From assembly GCA_963749415.1 (NCBI GenBank), contig CAVVMG010000001.1, positions 1,116,001 through 1,180,000 on the forward strand: 64,000 bases of DNA. The letters run 5' to 3'. The position numbers were made by a program, and so were the translations under genes. Below are positions 17,951 through 26,965 of the stretch, in pieces (position 1 is the stretch's first letter; every line of letters begins with the position of its first letter). This stretch comes from JALYNX01 sp963749415 (GTDB lineage: Bacteria; Actinomycetota; Acidimicrobiia; Spongiisociales; ZC4RG35). The notes below the pieces were generated by a model that did no database searches, was not told where the DNA came from, and saw only the letters and a list, made by a program, of their open reading frames with translations.

Positions 17951-18766
17951 ATGGCTGAACTGTCTGCCAGTGCCCGCGCCAAGCTCCCCAACAGCGCGTT
18001 CGCTTACGTCGACTCGCAGGGAAACCGACGGCTCCCGATCAACGACGAGGCTCACGTCCGCAACGCACTGTCCCGGTTCAATCAGGTCAAGTTCGAGAAC
18101 GATGCAGCGCGGGAGCGGGCGTTTCGCAAAGTGCTCACGGCCGCCACCCGTTACGGGATCGCACCAGTGGGGTTCGTGGCCCGACGGCTCAAGGAGGCCG
18201 CCGCCCGGGAAGGCTCGACCGAGCTCCCCGCCGGGCCGGTGACTTTCCTCTTCAGCGACATCGAGAGCTCCACGGCGCTCGTGCAACGGTTGGGAGATGG
18301 CTACCTGGCAATCCTCTCCACGGTGCAAGGCCTGATCGGCTCGGCGGTCGAGGCCAACGGTGGTTACGAGGTCGACGCCCGTGCCGACGAGTTCTTTGCG
18401 GCGTTTGCCGAAGCCGGGTCGGCTTTGCAGGCCGCTATCGATGTTCAGCGGTCGATGAGGGATCACGACTGGCAGGGCGGCGCCGAAGTCCGGGTTCGGA
18501 TCGGGTTGCACAGCGGAGAGCCGGCCCGCACCGAGACCGGCTACGTCGGATTGCCGGTGAACACCGGGGCCCGAGTGTGTGATGCCGGCCACGGGGGCCA
18601 GGTCCTGCTCTCTGCAGCGACCAGGGAAGTCCTGGGGCAGATCACAGGAGAGATTCAGGTAGTAGACCTCGGAAAATTCGAGTTGAGGGGGCTCTCGGAG
18701 CCGGTGGCTCTCTATCAGGCGACGGTGTCCGATCTCCAAGCCGAGTTTCCCGGGTTGCGGGTCTGA
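17951..18766 (+). CDS. class III adenylate/guanylate cyclase-like protein
   Basis: A 271-residue soluble protein. Residues 97 onward form a class III cyclase catalytic domain: VTFLFSDIESST has the first metal Asp (D103), and ARADEFFAAF contains the second Asp (D146), where canonical sequences read GDGF. The RIGLHSGEPARTETGYVGLPVNTGAR segment and the GGQVLLSAATREVL ending are typical of actinobacterial cyclases. Residues 1-85 form a small helical domain (PNSAFAYVDSQGNRRLPIND) seen in other actinobacterial proteins; I infer a regulatory role. Whether it makes cAMP or is a degenerate regulator is uncertain because of the altered GDG. Confidence 0.82.
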   Translation: MAELSASARAKLPNSAFAYVDSQGNRRLPINDEAHVRNALSRFNQVKFENDAARERAFRKVLTAATRYGIAPVGFVARRLKEAAAREGSTELPAGPVTFLFSDIESSTALVQRLGDGYLAILSTVQGLIGSAVEANGGYEVDARADEFFAAFAEAGSALQAAIDVQRSMRDHDWQGGAEVRVRIGLHSGEPARTETGYVGLPVNTGARVCDAGHGGQVLLSAATREVLGQITGEIQVVDLGKFELRGLSEPVALYQATVSDLQAEFPGLRV

Positions 18767-18782
18767 TGCGGGGAGGGCGCGG

Positions 18783-20177
18783 ATGATCACTCCCGTGAGG
18801 CTGAAGCCGTCACTCGCAGTCCTCATCGTCGCCGTGATCGGATTGGTAGGCATCGCCATACCTGCCGACGCCGCCACCCCGGTGCCGGGTCGCTTCGTCG
18901 ACGACGACGGTCATCCCGGCGAGGTCTACCTGGAATGGCTCGCCGACCTCGGTGTCGTCGAAGGGTGCAATCCGCCCGCCAACAACCGGATCTGCCCCGA
19001 CCGCACACTCAATCGGGCAGAGGCAGCCAAGATCCTGATCGGGACCGGGCAACGCACCGGGGTCCTGCCCGCCATCCCGGCCGGCCTACCCGACCGCTTC
19101 GTGGACGACAACGAGATCTGGGAGGGCAGCGCATCGAGGCTGGCGAACTTCCTCGCCCATCTCGGGGTCGTTTCCGGCTGTGACCCCCCGGCCAACAGGA
19201 GGTTCTGCCCGACCCAGTCCCTGACCCGCGGTCAGGTGGCAAAGATGATCGTGAATGTCTTCGACCTGACCGCCCCGGACTCATACGACTCGCCGTGGAC
19301 CGACACGACGGGCCGGTTCTACGACGAGTCGGTCCGGGTCGCCGCCTATCACCGACTATGGGACTCGAGCTCGGGTCGATTCCTCGGTGCGGAGGTCATC
19401 GACCGCTCCGAGTTCGCCAGGACTGTCGTGATCGCGGCCACCGGAGATGACCCCTGCCCACCCACACCGTTCTCCGCGGCCCGGGTCGGCTCTCTGCGCC
19501 GCAGGTTCCCCAACCAGTCGTTCACCGCATACGCGTACGACACCCGCACCGGCTGCGCCTACTGGATGCATCCCGACAATCGGCTGCGCACCGCTTCGGT
19601 GTTCAAGGTCATGGTCATGGCCGGGACGCTGCTCGAGGCTCAGAGCGATGGCCGTGGGGCCTCGTCGTGGGAGTGGGGGCAACTGGTGCCGATGATCACC
19701 GAATCGGCCAACAATCCGGTGCGGGCCCTCTGGAGCCATTTTGGTGGCTCGCCCTGGTTCCGCCGACAGGCCCGGTTGTACGGTCTGACCGAGACCAGCC
19801 CGGTCGGGGACACCGGGAGGGTTTGGGGTCGAACCACGACTTCGGCCAAGGATCAGGCCGACCTGTTGCGTCAGGTGCTGAGAGGAGAGTGGGGCCCGCT
19901 GGAAGAACCGTATCGGTCCCGGGCCTGGGACCTGATGACCTCGGTGGTCCCGTCGCAGACATGGGGTGTCACGGAGGGTGTGCCGGCGGGCTGGGTCGTT
20001 GCCCAGAAGAACGGGTTCGCGGGGCATATCGCCAACTCGGTTGGTTTCGTGCGCGAACCCGGTGGCGAGGAGGGTTATGTGATCGCCGTGCTCAGCAACC
20101 TATGGTCTGACTGGCACAGGGGGGTCCCCGTCGTAGACGAGATCTCCGGGTGGGTCTCTGGTCGGCTCGCTCGATGA
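18783..20177 (+). CDS. secreted serine hydrolase (class A beta-lactamase fold) with N-terminal S-layer-like repeats
   Basis: A 464-residue exported protein. After a signal peptide (ends ~ADAA, residue 31) come two clear and one weak S-layer-homology-like repeats with a Cys pair in each clear one (GCNPPANNRICP, GCDPPANRRFCP). The C-terminal domain (about 225-464) has penicillin-recognising motifs: SVFK (272-275), SAN (308-310, in the SDN position) and KNG in the KTG position. It could be a beta-lactamase or, more likely given the cell-wall repeats, a peptidoglycan-interacting esterase/peptidase. GGGGAGGG precedes the ATG. It lies 16 nt after the cyclase gene. Confidence 0.82.
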   Translation: MITPVRLKPSLAVLIVAVIGLVGIAIPADAATPVPGRFVDDDGHPGEVYLEWLADLGVVEGCNPPANNRICPDRTLNRAEAAKILIGTGQRTGVLPAIPAGLPDRFVDDNEIWEGSASRLANFLAHLGVVSGCDPPANRRFCPTQSLTRGQVAKMIVNVFDLTAPDSYDSPWTDTTGRFYDESVRVAAYHRLWDSSSGRFLGAEVIDRSEFARTVVIAATGDDPCPPTPFSAARVGSLRRRFPNQSFTAYAYDTRTGCAYWMHPDNRLRTASVFKVMVMAGTLLEAQSDGRGASSWEWGQLVPMITESANNPVRALWSHFGGSPWFRRQARLYGLTETSPVGDTGRVWGRTTTSAKDQADLLRQVLRGEWGPLEEPYRSRAWDLMTSVVPSQTWGVTEGVPAGWVVAQKNGFAGHIANSVGFVREPGGEEGYVIAVLSNLWSDWHRGVPVVDEISGWVSGRLAR

Positions 20178-20195
20178 GCCAACAGATCGAAGCGT

Positions 20196-21641
20196 ATGCC
20201 TGACGTCGACGCCCACCTCTTCGTGATCTTTGGCGGCACTGGTGACCTCGCCGAGAGCAAGCTGATCCCTTCCCTGTACCGGCTCGTGGCTGGTCAGGGC
20301 GTGGCCCACAGGTCGGTGGTCGTGGGCGTGTCCAGGCACGACATCGGCGACGAGGCCTATCGGAAATGGACGCTCGAAGCTCTGGCGGCCAGTGGCCTGT
20401 CCGGTGAGGCCGTGGCTCGATGGTGCGAGTCGAGTGTCTATCAGCAGCAGATCTCGGATCGACCCGAGGACTATCTCGCCCTCAGAGAGCGTGTCGAGGC
20501 GATCGAGGCGGAGCGTGGCCTTCCCGGAAACCGCATCTTCTACCTGGCGACACCACCCCGGGCATTCCCATCGACAATCGAGGGGCTGGGGGAAGCGGGC
20601 CTGCAACAGAGTGCGGGCTGGACCCGGGTGGTCGTCGAGAAGCCATTTGGCACCGACTTGGAGACGGCTCGTGAGCTGAACCAGATCCTGCTCTCGCGTT
20701 TCGACGAGTCACAGATCTTCCGCATCGATCACTACCTGGGAAAGGCGACGGTTCAGAACCTCCTGGCTTTCCGCTTCACCAACCCCATGTTCGAGCGGCT
20801 GTGGAATCGGGATCAGGTCGACCACATCGAGATCACGGTCGCCGAGGAGGGGGGCATTGGTGATAGGGCGGGCTACTACGAGCATGCCGGAGTGGTACGG
20901 GACATGGTGCAGAACCATCTCACCCAGCTCCTTGCCCTCGTCGCGATGGAGCCACCGAATGTCTTCGATGCCGATCGGATCCGTGACGAGAAGGTCAAGG
21001 TCATCAAGGCGATCGCACCGATCGAAGCCCATGATGTGGTGTATGGCCAGTACAGCGCGGGAGACTCTCGCGGGCCGGTTCCTGGCTACATCGAAGAGAG
21101 CGGAGTCGCCGCCGATTCGATGACCCCGACATTCGTCGGAATCAGGCTGTACGTCGACTCCTGGCGCTGGCAGGGTGTCCCGTTCCTGCTTCGCACCGGG
21201 AAGCGGCTGCCTGACCGGTTCACCCAGATCGCGGTCACCTTTCGCGAGCCGGCTCTGTGCGTGCTCCATGGGCGGAGAGACGATTGCGCCTATCCCGACG
21301 TGCTCCTGATCATCCTCGAGCCCGACGAGGGATTCTCACTGAGGTTCAATGTCCGCTCACCCCAGGACGAGGGCAGGGTTGACGCCCAGGCGCTGCATTT
21401 TCGCTACTCGGATGTGTACGACGAGCTGCCTCCCGCCTACCTGACCCTGATTCTCGACATCCTCGAAGGTGACCAGACGCTGTTCGTCAGAGCAGACGAG
21501 GTCGAGGCCTCGTGGCGGGTATACGACCCGGTTCTGGCTCACCTGCCGACACCGATCCAGTACGCGGCCGGCACCTGGGGCCCGGTCGACATGGACCAGG
21601 GAGTGCCCATCGGCGGCGAGGATTGGCGGCACCGACGCTGA
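20196..21641 (+). CDS. zwf: glucose-6-phosphate 1-dehydrogenase
   Basis: A 481-residue enzyme that oxidises glucose-6-phosphate to 6-phosphogluconolactone with NADP+ (oxidative pentose phosphate pathway). Seen: the Rossmann motif GGTGDLAESKL (about residues 13-23), EKPFG, the active-site RIDHYLGK with the substrate Lys and catalytic His region, and YVDSWRWQGVPFLLRTGKRL. Length and order fit the family. It lies 18 nt after the serine hydrolase gene. No gnd or OpcA gene is nearby. Confidence 0.95.
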   Translation: MPDVDAHLFVIFGGTGDLAESKLIPSLYRLVAGQGVAHRSVVVGVSRHDIGDEAYRKWTLEALAASGLSGEAVARWCESSVYQQQISDRPEDYLALRERVEAIEAERGLPGNRIFYLATPPRAFPSTIEGLGEAGLQQSAGWTRVVVEKPFGTDLETARELNQILLSRFDESQIFRIDHYLGKATVQNLLAFRFTNPMFERLWNRDQVDHIEITVAEEGGIGDRAGYYEHAGVVRDMVQNHLTQLLALVAMEPPNVFDADRIRDEKVKVIKAIAPIEAHDVVYGQYSAGDSRGPVPGYIEESGVAADSMTPTFVGIRLYVDSWRWQGVPFLLRTGKRLPDRFTQIAVTFREPALCVLHGRRDDCAYPDVLLIILEPDEGFSLRFNVRSPQDEGRVDAQALHFRYSDVYDELPPAYLTLILDILEGDQTLFVRADEVEASWRVYDPVLAHLPTPIQYAAGTWGPVDMDQGVPIGGEDWRHRR

Positions 21642-21685
21642 CAGAACGCTTGGCCTTGCAACGCAGACATGGGACACTCGCCACG

Positions 21686-22993
21686 ATGTTTCGCCGGTTG
21701 ACGAGCCTGCTTGCTTTGGTGGTGGTCGCATTCTCGGTTTTCGCGGCCTCTCCCGCCTCCGCCGCCCTCCCGCCGGGCGGCACCTTCATCGACGACGACG
21801 GTGACGTTCACGAGGGGTCGATCGAGGCCATCTTCGCTGCCGGCCTCACGGTCGGATGTGACGAGCGTGGCATCCGTTACTGCCCGGACCTTCGGGTCAC
21901 CAGGGGCCAGATGGCGGCGTTTCTCGCACGCGCTCTGAACCTGCCGGCATCCTCGAACGATCGGTTCTCCGACGACGACCGCTCGGAGTTCGAAGGAGCG
22001 ATCAACAAGGTCGCTGCTGCCGGGATCACCGTCGGCTGCAACCCTCCGGCCAACACCCGTTTCTGCCCCGATCGGCGAGTGACCAGGGCGGAGATGGCGA
22101 CCTTCATCGTGCGGAGCTTCCCCAACCGGGTGCCCGCCTCCGGCCCCGACGCCTTCGTCGACGACAATGCCGATGTTCATCAGGGAAACATCAACCGCAT
22201 CGCCGCGGCCGCGATCACCCTGGGATGCAACCCGCCGACCAACAATCGCTACTGCCCCGGGGACCATGTCACCCGAGGCCAGATGGCCACCTTCCTGACC
22301 CGGGCCCTCGGACTTCAATCGGACAAGCCCCCGCCCCAGCTGCCGATCGAGCGGGTGTCCAGCTTCACGACGTTCTACAACTGTTGTGAGGATCGGGTCA
22401 TCAACATCAGGGCCATGGCCCGCCAGATCAATGGGTACGTGGTGATGCCCGGTGAGACCTTCTCGGTGGACCGCGTGGCTGGTCCCCGCACCACTGCGAA
22501 GGGATACGTGCCCGCTCCCTATATGGTCGGCGGCCAGGGCCAGTGCTGCGCGGTGGGAGGCGGGGTGAGCCAATTCGGGACGACGATCCACAACGCGGTG
22601 TTCTGGGGCGGCTACCGGGTAGTGGATCATCAACCGCATAGCGGCTGGATCTCTCGCTACCCGCTGGGGATCGAGGCCACGCTGGTGTATTCGTCGATCG
22701 ATTACAGGTTCACCAACGACACGGTGACACCGGTGACTATCCGGACCCGAGCCACCTCGACCTCACTCACCATCGAGCTGTGGGGGAACCAGGGCGGATG
22801 GCGGGTCCGGGGCTCACATCCCACCGGGTCGCGCAGCTCGTCGATCACGGTCCTCGATCGCGGAGGGTCGAACGCGAAGCGGGTAACGGCGCGGGTGACC
22901 GGATCGGCGCCGGGATCGGTGAAGGTGGTTCGGACTCTGACCCAGGGCGGGGACGCCGACTCGCAGACCTGGAATTGGTTCTATGTGAGCTGA
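21686..22993 (+). CDS. secreted VanW-domain protein with three S-layer-like repeats
   Basis: A 435-residue exported protein. Signal peptide (cleaved near SPASA), then three repeats of about 60 residues with the pattern FxDDxxxxxEGxIxxxAAAGITxGCNPPxNxRxCP and a VTRGQMATFL ending. The C-terminal half is a VanW domain (ERVSSFTTFYNCC, MPGETFSVDRVAGPRT, GGGVSQFGTTIHNAVFWGG), a fold found in cell-wall-associated proteins of Gram-positives with an unsettled function. The ATG at 21686 directly precedes the signal peptide; earlier in-frame sequence is inside zwf. Confidence 0.87.
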   Translation: MFRRLTSLLALVVVAFSVFAASPASAALPPGGTFIDDDGDVHEGSIEAIFAAGLTVGCDERGIRYCPDLRVTRGQMAAFLARALNLPASSNDRFSDDDRSEFEGAINKVAAAGITVGCNPPANTRFCPDRRVTRAEMATFIVRSFPNRVPASGPDAFVDDNADVHQGNINRIAAAAITLGCNPPTNNRYCPGDHVTRGQMATFLTRALGLQSDKPPPQLPIERVSSFTTFYNCCEDRVINIRAMARQINGYVVMPGETFSVDRVAGPRTTAKGYVPAPYMVGGQGQCCAVGGGVSQFGTTIHNAVFWGGYRVVDHQPHSGWISRYPLGIEATLVYSSIDYRFTNDTVTPVTIRTRATSTSLTIELWGNQGGWRVRGSHPTGSRSSSITVLDRGGSNAKRVTARVTGSAPGSVKVVRTLTQGGDADSQTWNWFYVS

Positions 22994-23036
22994 GCCGTTT
23001 TCCGGCTCGGACCAGACCATCGCGTAACCTGCCCGC

Positions 23037-24002
23037 ATGATCGTCGACGCCGCCATCTACAGGCACGGACAGCGTGAGCCCGGGCCCTTCGACTTCGAGG
23101 AGGCCGGCCGACTGCGCGGTGACCCGGCGACCTCGGTGTGGGTCGGTCTCTACGAGCCCACCGAAGAGGAGTTCGAAGCGGCGCGGAAAGCTTTCGATCT
23201 CCACCCCCTGGCGGTGGAAGACGCCGTCAATGCGCACCAGCGCCCCAAGCTGGAGACGTACGGCCAGACTCTGTTCGGCGTCGTCAAGCCGGCCCGGTAC
23301 GTCGACCCAATCGAAATCATCGAGTTCGGCGAGATCCTGCTCTTCATTGACCCTGACTTCGTGGTCGCCGTCCGGCACCGGGAGGCGAGCCAACTTGTCC
23401 AGGTCCGTCAGGAGTTGGAGGCCGATCCCGAGCGCCTCATCCTCGGCCCGGGAGCGGTGCTCCACGCAATCCTCAACCGAGTGGTCAGGGACTACAACAA
23501 CGTCCTCGACGCGTTGGGCGACGACGTGGCCGAGGAGGAGGAGCAGGTCTTCTCTGCCGGTGGCGACCTGGAGCGGATCTACCGGCTCAAGCAGGAGGTG
23601 ATGACCTTCCAGATCGCAACGGAACCCCTGGCGGAGCCTCTGCTTCGGCTGGCCACCGAGGACTTCGAGGCCATCGACGCCAGCCTGAAGCCTTACTTCC
23701 GCGACGTCCACGACCATCTCTTGCGAGTCATCGACCGGATCCATGGCTATCGGGACATGCTGACTTCGATGCTGGCCGCCAACCTCACCCAGGTCAGCCT
23801 CCGTCAAAACGAGGACATGCGCAAGATCTCGGCGTATGTGGCGATAGCGGCGGTGCCGACGTTTCTCGCCGGAATCTGGGGAATGAACTTCACCTTCATG
23901 CCCGAGATCGACGAGGTCTGGGGCTATCCTCTGGCGCTGCTGATCATGGCCGGGGCCTGCACCTTCCTCTACACCCGTTTCAAGAAGTCGGGCTGGCTCT
24001 GA
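23037..24002 (+). CDS. corA: CorA family magnesium/divalent cation transporter
   Basis: A 321-residue protein with a large cytoplasmic N-terminal domain and two C-terminal helices. The CorA signature GMN occurs in IWGMNF (about residue 282) at the end of the pore helix, followed by a periplasmic acidic loop and the last helix ending in TRFKKSGWL. TAACCT lies six bases before the ATG, so the message is probably leaderless. Likely function is Mg2+ (or Co2+) uptake. Confidence 0.93.
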   Translation: MIVDAAIYRHGQREPGPFDFEEAGRLRGDPATSVWVGLYEPTEEEFEAARKAFDLHPLAVEDAVNAHQRPKLETYGQTLFGVVKPARYVDPIEIIEFGEILLFIDPDFVVAVRHREASQLVQVRQELEADPERLILGPGAVLHAILNRVVRDYNNVLDALGDDVAEEEEQVFSAGGDLERIYRLKQEVMTFQIATEPLAEPLLRLATEDFEAIDASLKPYFRDVHDHLLRVIDRIHGYRDMLTSMLAANLTQVSLRQNEDMRKISAYVAIAAVPTFLAGIWGMNFTFMPEIDEVWGYPLALLIMAGACTFLYTRFKKSGWL

Positions 24003-24012
24003 GGCTCTTGGT

Positions 24013-24621
24013 ATGGCGATCATCTCGAGGGGCTTCCTCGGCAAGCGCCCGGAGCTAGAAGACAGCACGCGCCTCCCACCCGGGCAATACATCACCGCCG
24101 ACTTTCCCGTCCTTTCTGCGGGTCCCACCCCCCGCACCAGGCTCGACGAGTGGACGTTCGAGATCCGGGGCCTCCCCGGGGCGCATCGGTCATGGTCGTG
24201 GGAGGAGTTCACCGCCCTCCCGACCGACACGGTCACCGTTGACATCCACTGCGTGACCAAGTGGTCGAAGTTCGACACGGTCTGGACCGGGGTCTCGGTG
24301 GACCATCTGCTCGAGGGGGCCGACCTCGGCGGGGCGAGATTCGTCAGTGCCTTCTGCGACGGGGGCTATACCACCAACCTCCCGTTGCCCGAAGTGATGG
24401 GTGGCAAGGCATGGGTGGCCTACCAATTTGGTGGCGAGTCACTGGAGCCGGCTCACGGAGGCCCGGCACGGCTGCTGGTGCCCCATCTCTACTTCTGGAA
24501 GAGCGCCAAATGGGTCCGCGGCCTCGAACTGCTCGTCGAGGACCGGCGGGGGTTCTGGGAGACCTACGGCTACCACAATCACGGAGACCCATGGCGGGAA
24601 CAGAGGTACTGGGGAGACTGA
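24013..24621 (+). CDS. sulfite oxidase-like molybdopterin oxidoreductase
   Basis: A 202-residue molybdopterin-binding domain of the sulfite oxidase/YedY group. DIHCVTKWS holds the Cys expected to bind molybdenum (residue about 78), and the segment AHGGPARLLVPHLYFWKSAKWV matches the family's GxPxRLxxPxxYGxKxxKW. It has no signal peptide and no dimerisation domain. The next gene, overlapping by 31 nt, encodes a flavin reductase, so the two probably form an electron-transfer pair. The substrate of this short cytoplasmic group is unknown. Confidence 0.87.
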   Translation: MAIISRGFLGKRPELEDSTRLPPGQYITADFPVLSAGPTPRTRLDEWTFEIRGLPGAHRSWSWEEFTALPTDTVTVDIHCVTKWSKFDTVWTGVSVDHLLEGADLGGARFVSAFCDGGYTTNLPLPEVMGGKAWVAYQFGGESLEPAHGGPARLLVPHLYFWKSAKWVRGLELLVEDRRGFWETYGYHNHGDPWREQRYWGD

Positions 24622-25325
24622 ACTGGCTGGCGGCTTCGGTGACCGAGGTCCGCCCCGAGACCCACCGGGTTCGGAGCATCGTGTTCGAATGCCCGGGCTG
24701 GGACGGGCACCAGCCGGGCCAGCACGTCGATGTCCGGCTCACCGCCGAGGACGGCTACCAGGCCCAACGCAGCTATTCGATCGCCTCGGCCCCGGAGGAC
24801 GATCATCTGATCCTGACAATCGAGCGATTGCAGGATGGCGAGGTCTCCCCATACCTGGTCGATGTCGTTGAGCCCGGTGACCAGCTCGAGATGCGAGGCC
24901 CGATCGGTGGCTACTTCGTCTGGGACGGCGAGGAGCCGCTCATGATGATCGCCGGCGGCTCCGGCGTGGTGCCGTTTCGGGCCATGCTCCGCCACCGGCG
25001 GGCCATGGGCTCGCTCGGCCCGGCCAAGCTCCTCTACTCATCGAGATCACGGGAAGACGTGATCTATGGGGATGAGCTCACCGACCCGGGACCGGGAGCC
25101 GAGGTCGTCCATACGCTGACCCGATCCCAACCCGAGGGATGGGACGGCTACCGGCGACGTGTCGACGCGGAGATGCTCGCCGAGGTCGCCTTCTCGCCCT
25201 CCTCCCGACCCTGGACCTACATATGCGGCCCGACGGCGTTCGTGGAAACGGCAGCCGGGGCCTTGGTGGACCTGGGTCACGATGCGGCGATGATCAGGAC
25301 TGAGCGATTCGGGCCAACCGGCTGA
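24591..25325 (+). CDS. FAD/NAD(P)-binding oxidoreductase (ferredoxin reductase-like)
   Basis: A 244-residue flavin reductase. It has the FAD motif RSYSIASAP (RxYSxA/S), the pyrophosphate-binding IAGGSGVVPFRAML, a YSSRSREDVIY strand and the terminal CGPTAFVE of the NAD(P)-binding domain. There is no [2Fe-2S] domain. The ATG at 24591 has GGAG just upstream and lies inside the end of the molybdopterin gene. It likely passes electrons between NAD(P)H and the molybdopterin partner. Confidence 0.88.
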   Translation: MAGTEVLGRLNWLAASVTEVRPETHRVRSIVFECPGWDGHQPGQHVDVRLTAEDGYQAQRSYSIASAPEDDHLILTIERLQDGEVSPYLVDVVEPGDQLEMRGPIGGYFVWDGEEPLMMIAGGSGVVPFRAMLRHRRAMGSLGPAKLLYSSRSREDVIYGDELTDPGPGAEVVHTLTRSQPEGWDGYRRRVDAEMLAEVAFSPSSRPWTYICGPTAFVETAAGALVDLGHDAAMIRTERFGPTG

Positions 25326-25344
25326 CGCGCCCAGCGACAGACCA

Positions 25345-25692
25345 CTAGAAATCCTTGCGGCCACTGAAGTGGGCAAGCACTTCGGGCCGGGTGGGCTCGT
25401 ATACCGCCACCCGATGGCCTCCGCTGGTGCGAAACGAGCAGCACGGTCCCTGCGGGATCTCGAACACTGCTTCCCGCTCCCAGCCTTCGCCTTCCAGGTG
25501 AGCGAGCGTGGCCCCGAGGTCAGGTACGCGGTAGATGAGGATGGGGCGCTCGCCTTCGACGTGGTCGGCGAACAGGAGATCCGGCGGGACGGGGGACATC
25601 CGGACCATAGCGACCCGGGTGTTCCCATCATGGATGGCGAAAATCAACTCCCCACCGAGCACACCGGTGAAGTAGGAGGCGTCGGCGGGCAC
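25345..25692 (-). CDS. VOC (glyoxalase-fold) family protein, start uncertain
   Basis: A 115-residue VOC-fold protein: YFTGVLGGELIF, GERPILIYRV, and the C-terminal CCSFRTSGGHRVAVYEPTRPE. The first usable start, GTG at 25692, loses the opening strand of the fold. The reading frame stays open upstream and encodes PFDSLDFLYIPSRD, which looks like the true first strand, but offers only ACG (25741-25743) where the usual Met would be. Thus either translation begins at a non-canonical codon, or the start was mutated, or the gene is truncated. Enzyme activity cannot be assigned. Confidence 0.7.
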   Translation of the reverse strand: MPADASYFTGVLGGELIFAIHDGNTRVAMVRMSPVPPDLLFADHVEGERPILIYRVPDLGATLAHLEGEGWEREAVFEIPQGPCCSFRTSGGHRVAVYEPTRPEVLAHFSGRKDF

Positions 25693-25782
25693 ATCCCGGC
25701 TCGGAATGTACAGAAAGTCCAGAGAGTCGAAAGGGGTGGTCGTGCCTATCCGAGGATTATCGCCGCGACGAGCTGGCGACGC

Positions 25783-26331
25783 TCAGAGACCAAGCCCACG
25801 GGCCAGGAAGGCGGCCATCATCCCCCTGGTCACGTATTGATTGGGGCAGAAGCGGTCGTTCTGGGGTGGGTTGCATCCCTGCGTGATCCCCGCGGCGGCC
25901 AGCTTCTCGATCGCCGACTCGAATTGTGAGCCGTTGTCATCGATGAAGTCGGCACTGCCCTGGCTCGTGAGACCGAGCCCGCGCACCAGGAAGGCGGCCA
26001 TCATCCCCCTGGTCACGTACTGGTTGGGGCAGAACCGGTCGTTGCGGGGTGGGTTGCATCCCTGGGTGATCTCGGCAGCGGCCAGCTTCTCGATCGCCCC
26101 TTCGAAAGTCGACCCGTTGTCGTCGATGAAGTCGAGACTGCCTTGGCTCGTGAGACCGAGGCCGCGCACCAGGAAGGCGGCCATCATCCCCCTGGTCACA
26201 TAGTCGTCGGGGCAGAACCGGTTGTTACGCGGTGGGTTGCATCCCTGGGTGATACCGGCGGCGGCGAACCGTTCGATCGCGCCCTCGAAGATCGAGTCGT
26301 CGTCGTCCCAGAACTCGCCTGTGACCGACGG
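25783..26331 (-). repeat. 183-bp tandem repeat array inside the CAP protein gene
   Basis: Three copies with a 183-bp period: the segment gcggccatcatccccctggt recurs at 25811, 25994 and 26177. The frame is kept, and each unit encodes one S-layer-like module. The first two units (25811 and 25994 side) are the most alike. Confidence 0.9.
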
Positions 26332-26829
26332 GGTGTACGAAGGTGCTTGGAAGAAGAGCTGGGTCACCCAGGACCCACTGCTGTCGATGTAGACACCGAG
26401 GGCAGCAAAGCGGTATGCGGGGTTCAGGATGTTGGCTCGATGTCCAGGAGAGCCCATCAACATCTGATGGACCAGCGAGCAATCGGCGTCGGGGTTACCC
26501 GACATCGCGATGTTCTCACCCCATGTGTGGGCGCCGGTGGGGAGGATGTTGTCTCGTGCCGAAGTGGACATGTGGCGGAAGTCGTTGTTCCGCATCCAGC
26601 GGGAGTGGTCCCGGGTCCCCGGGAAGACGTCGGAGGCCATGGTCAGTGGTGCCAGGCCTGCAGCGGAGCGGGACGCATTGACCGCCGCCTCCAGACACAC
26701 CTCGTAGGCGCCTGGGCCCTGGGCGGCGAGGGCGGGGAGGGCCAGAGCCGGGGCGAAGGACGACGCGACGAAAACGACGACCAAGGCCGATCGCCGAAGG
26801 CTGATTCGGAGTCCGCTTTTGATGGTCAC
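25783..26829 (-). CDS. secreted CAP/SCP-domain protein with three S-layer-like repeats
   Basis: A 348-residue exported protein with a signal peptide, then a CAP domain (about 40-165) with NASRSAAGLAPL, HSRWMRNNDFRHM, GENIAMSG and GSPGHRANILN, the family's cavity His and Glu positions. Three 61-residue repeats follow with the pattern FIDDNGSxFExAIEKLAAAGITQGCNPPxNxRFCP and VTRGMMAAFLVRGLGL. The repeats are nearly identical in DNA, indicating recent duplication. The repeats probably attach the protein to the cell surface. The GTG start is preceded by AAGGG. Confidence 0.88.
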   Translation of the reverse strand: MTIKSGLRISLRRSALVVVFVASSFAPALALPALAAQGPGAYEVCLEAAVNASRSAAGLAPLTMASDVFPGTRDHSRWMRNNDFRHMSTSARDNILPTGAHTWGENIAMSGNPDADCSLVHQMLMGSPGHRANILNPAYRFAALGVYIDSSGSWVTQLFFQAPSYTPSVTGEFWDDDDSIFEGAIERFAAAGITQGCNPPRNNRFCPDDYVTRGMMAAFLVRGLGLTSQGSLDFIDDNGSTFEGAIEKLAAAEITQGCNPPRNDRFCPNQYVTRGMMAAFLVRGLGLTSQGSADFIDDNGSQFESAIEKLAAAGITQGCNPPQNDRFCPNQYVTRGMMAAFLARGLGL

Positions 26830-26965
26830 TTACCCTTGGAAAGGAGGCTGTGCCCCTTTCATCGGTATCCCAAACCAGGGGCTTTAGGCGGTCGCGGGTA
26901 ACCTCGGTTCCGAAAGCTTTGCTCGGATCCCCAAGGTCCGACCGATCTGGGGCCTGGAGGTCCGA

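Noticed and set aside
25811..26331. CRISPR-like repeat array
   Set aside because: The repeats are 183 bp, in frame and encode S-layer-like modules; no spacers.
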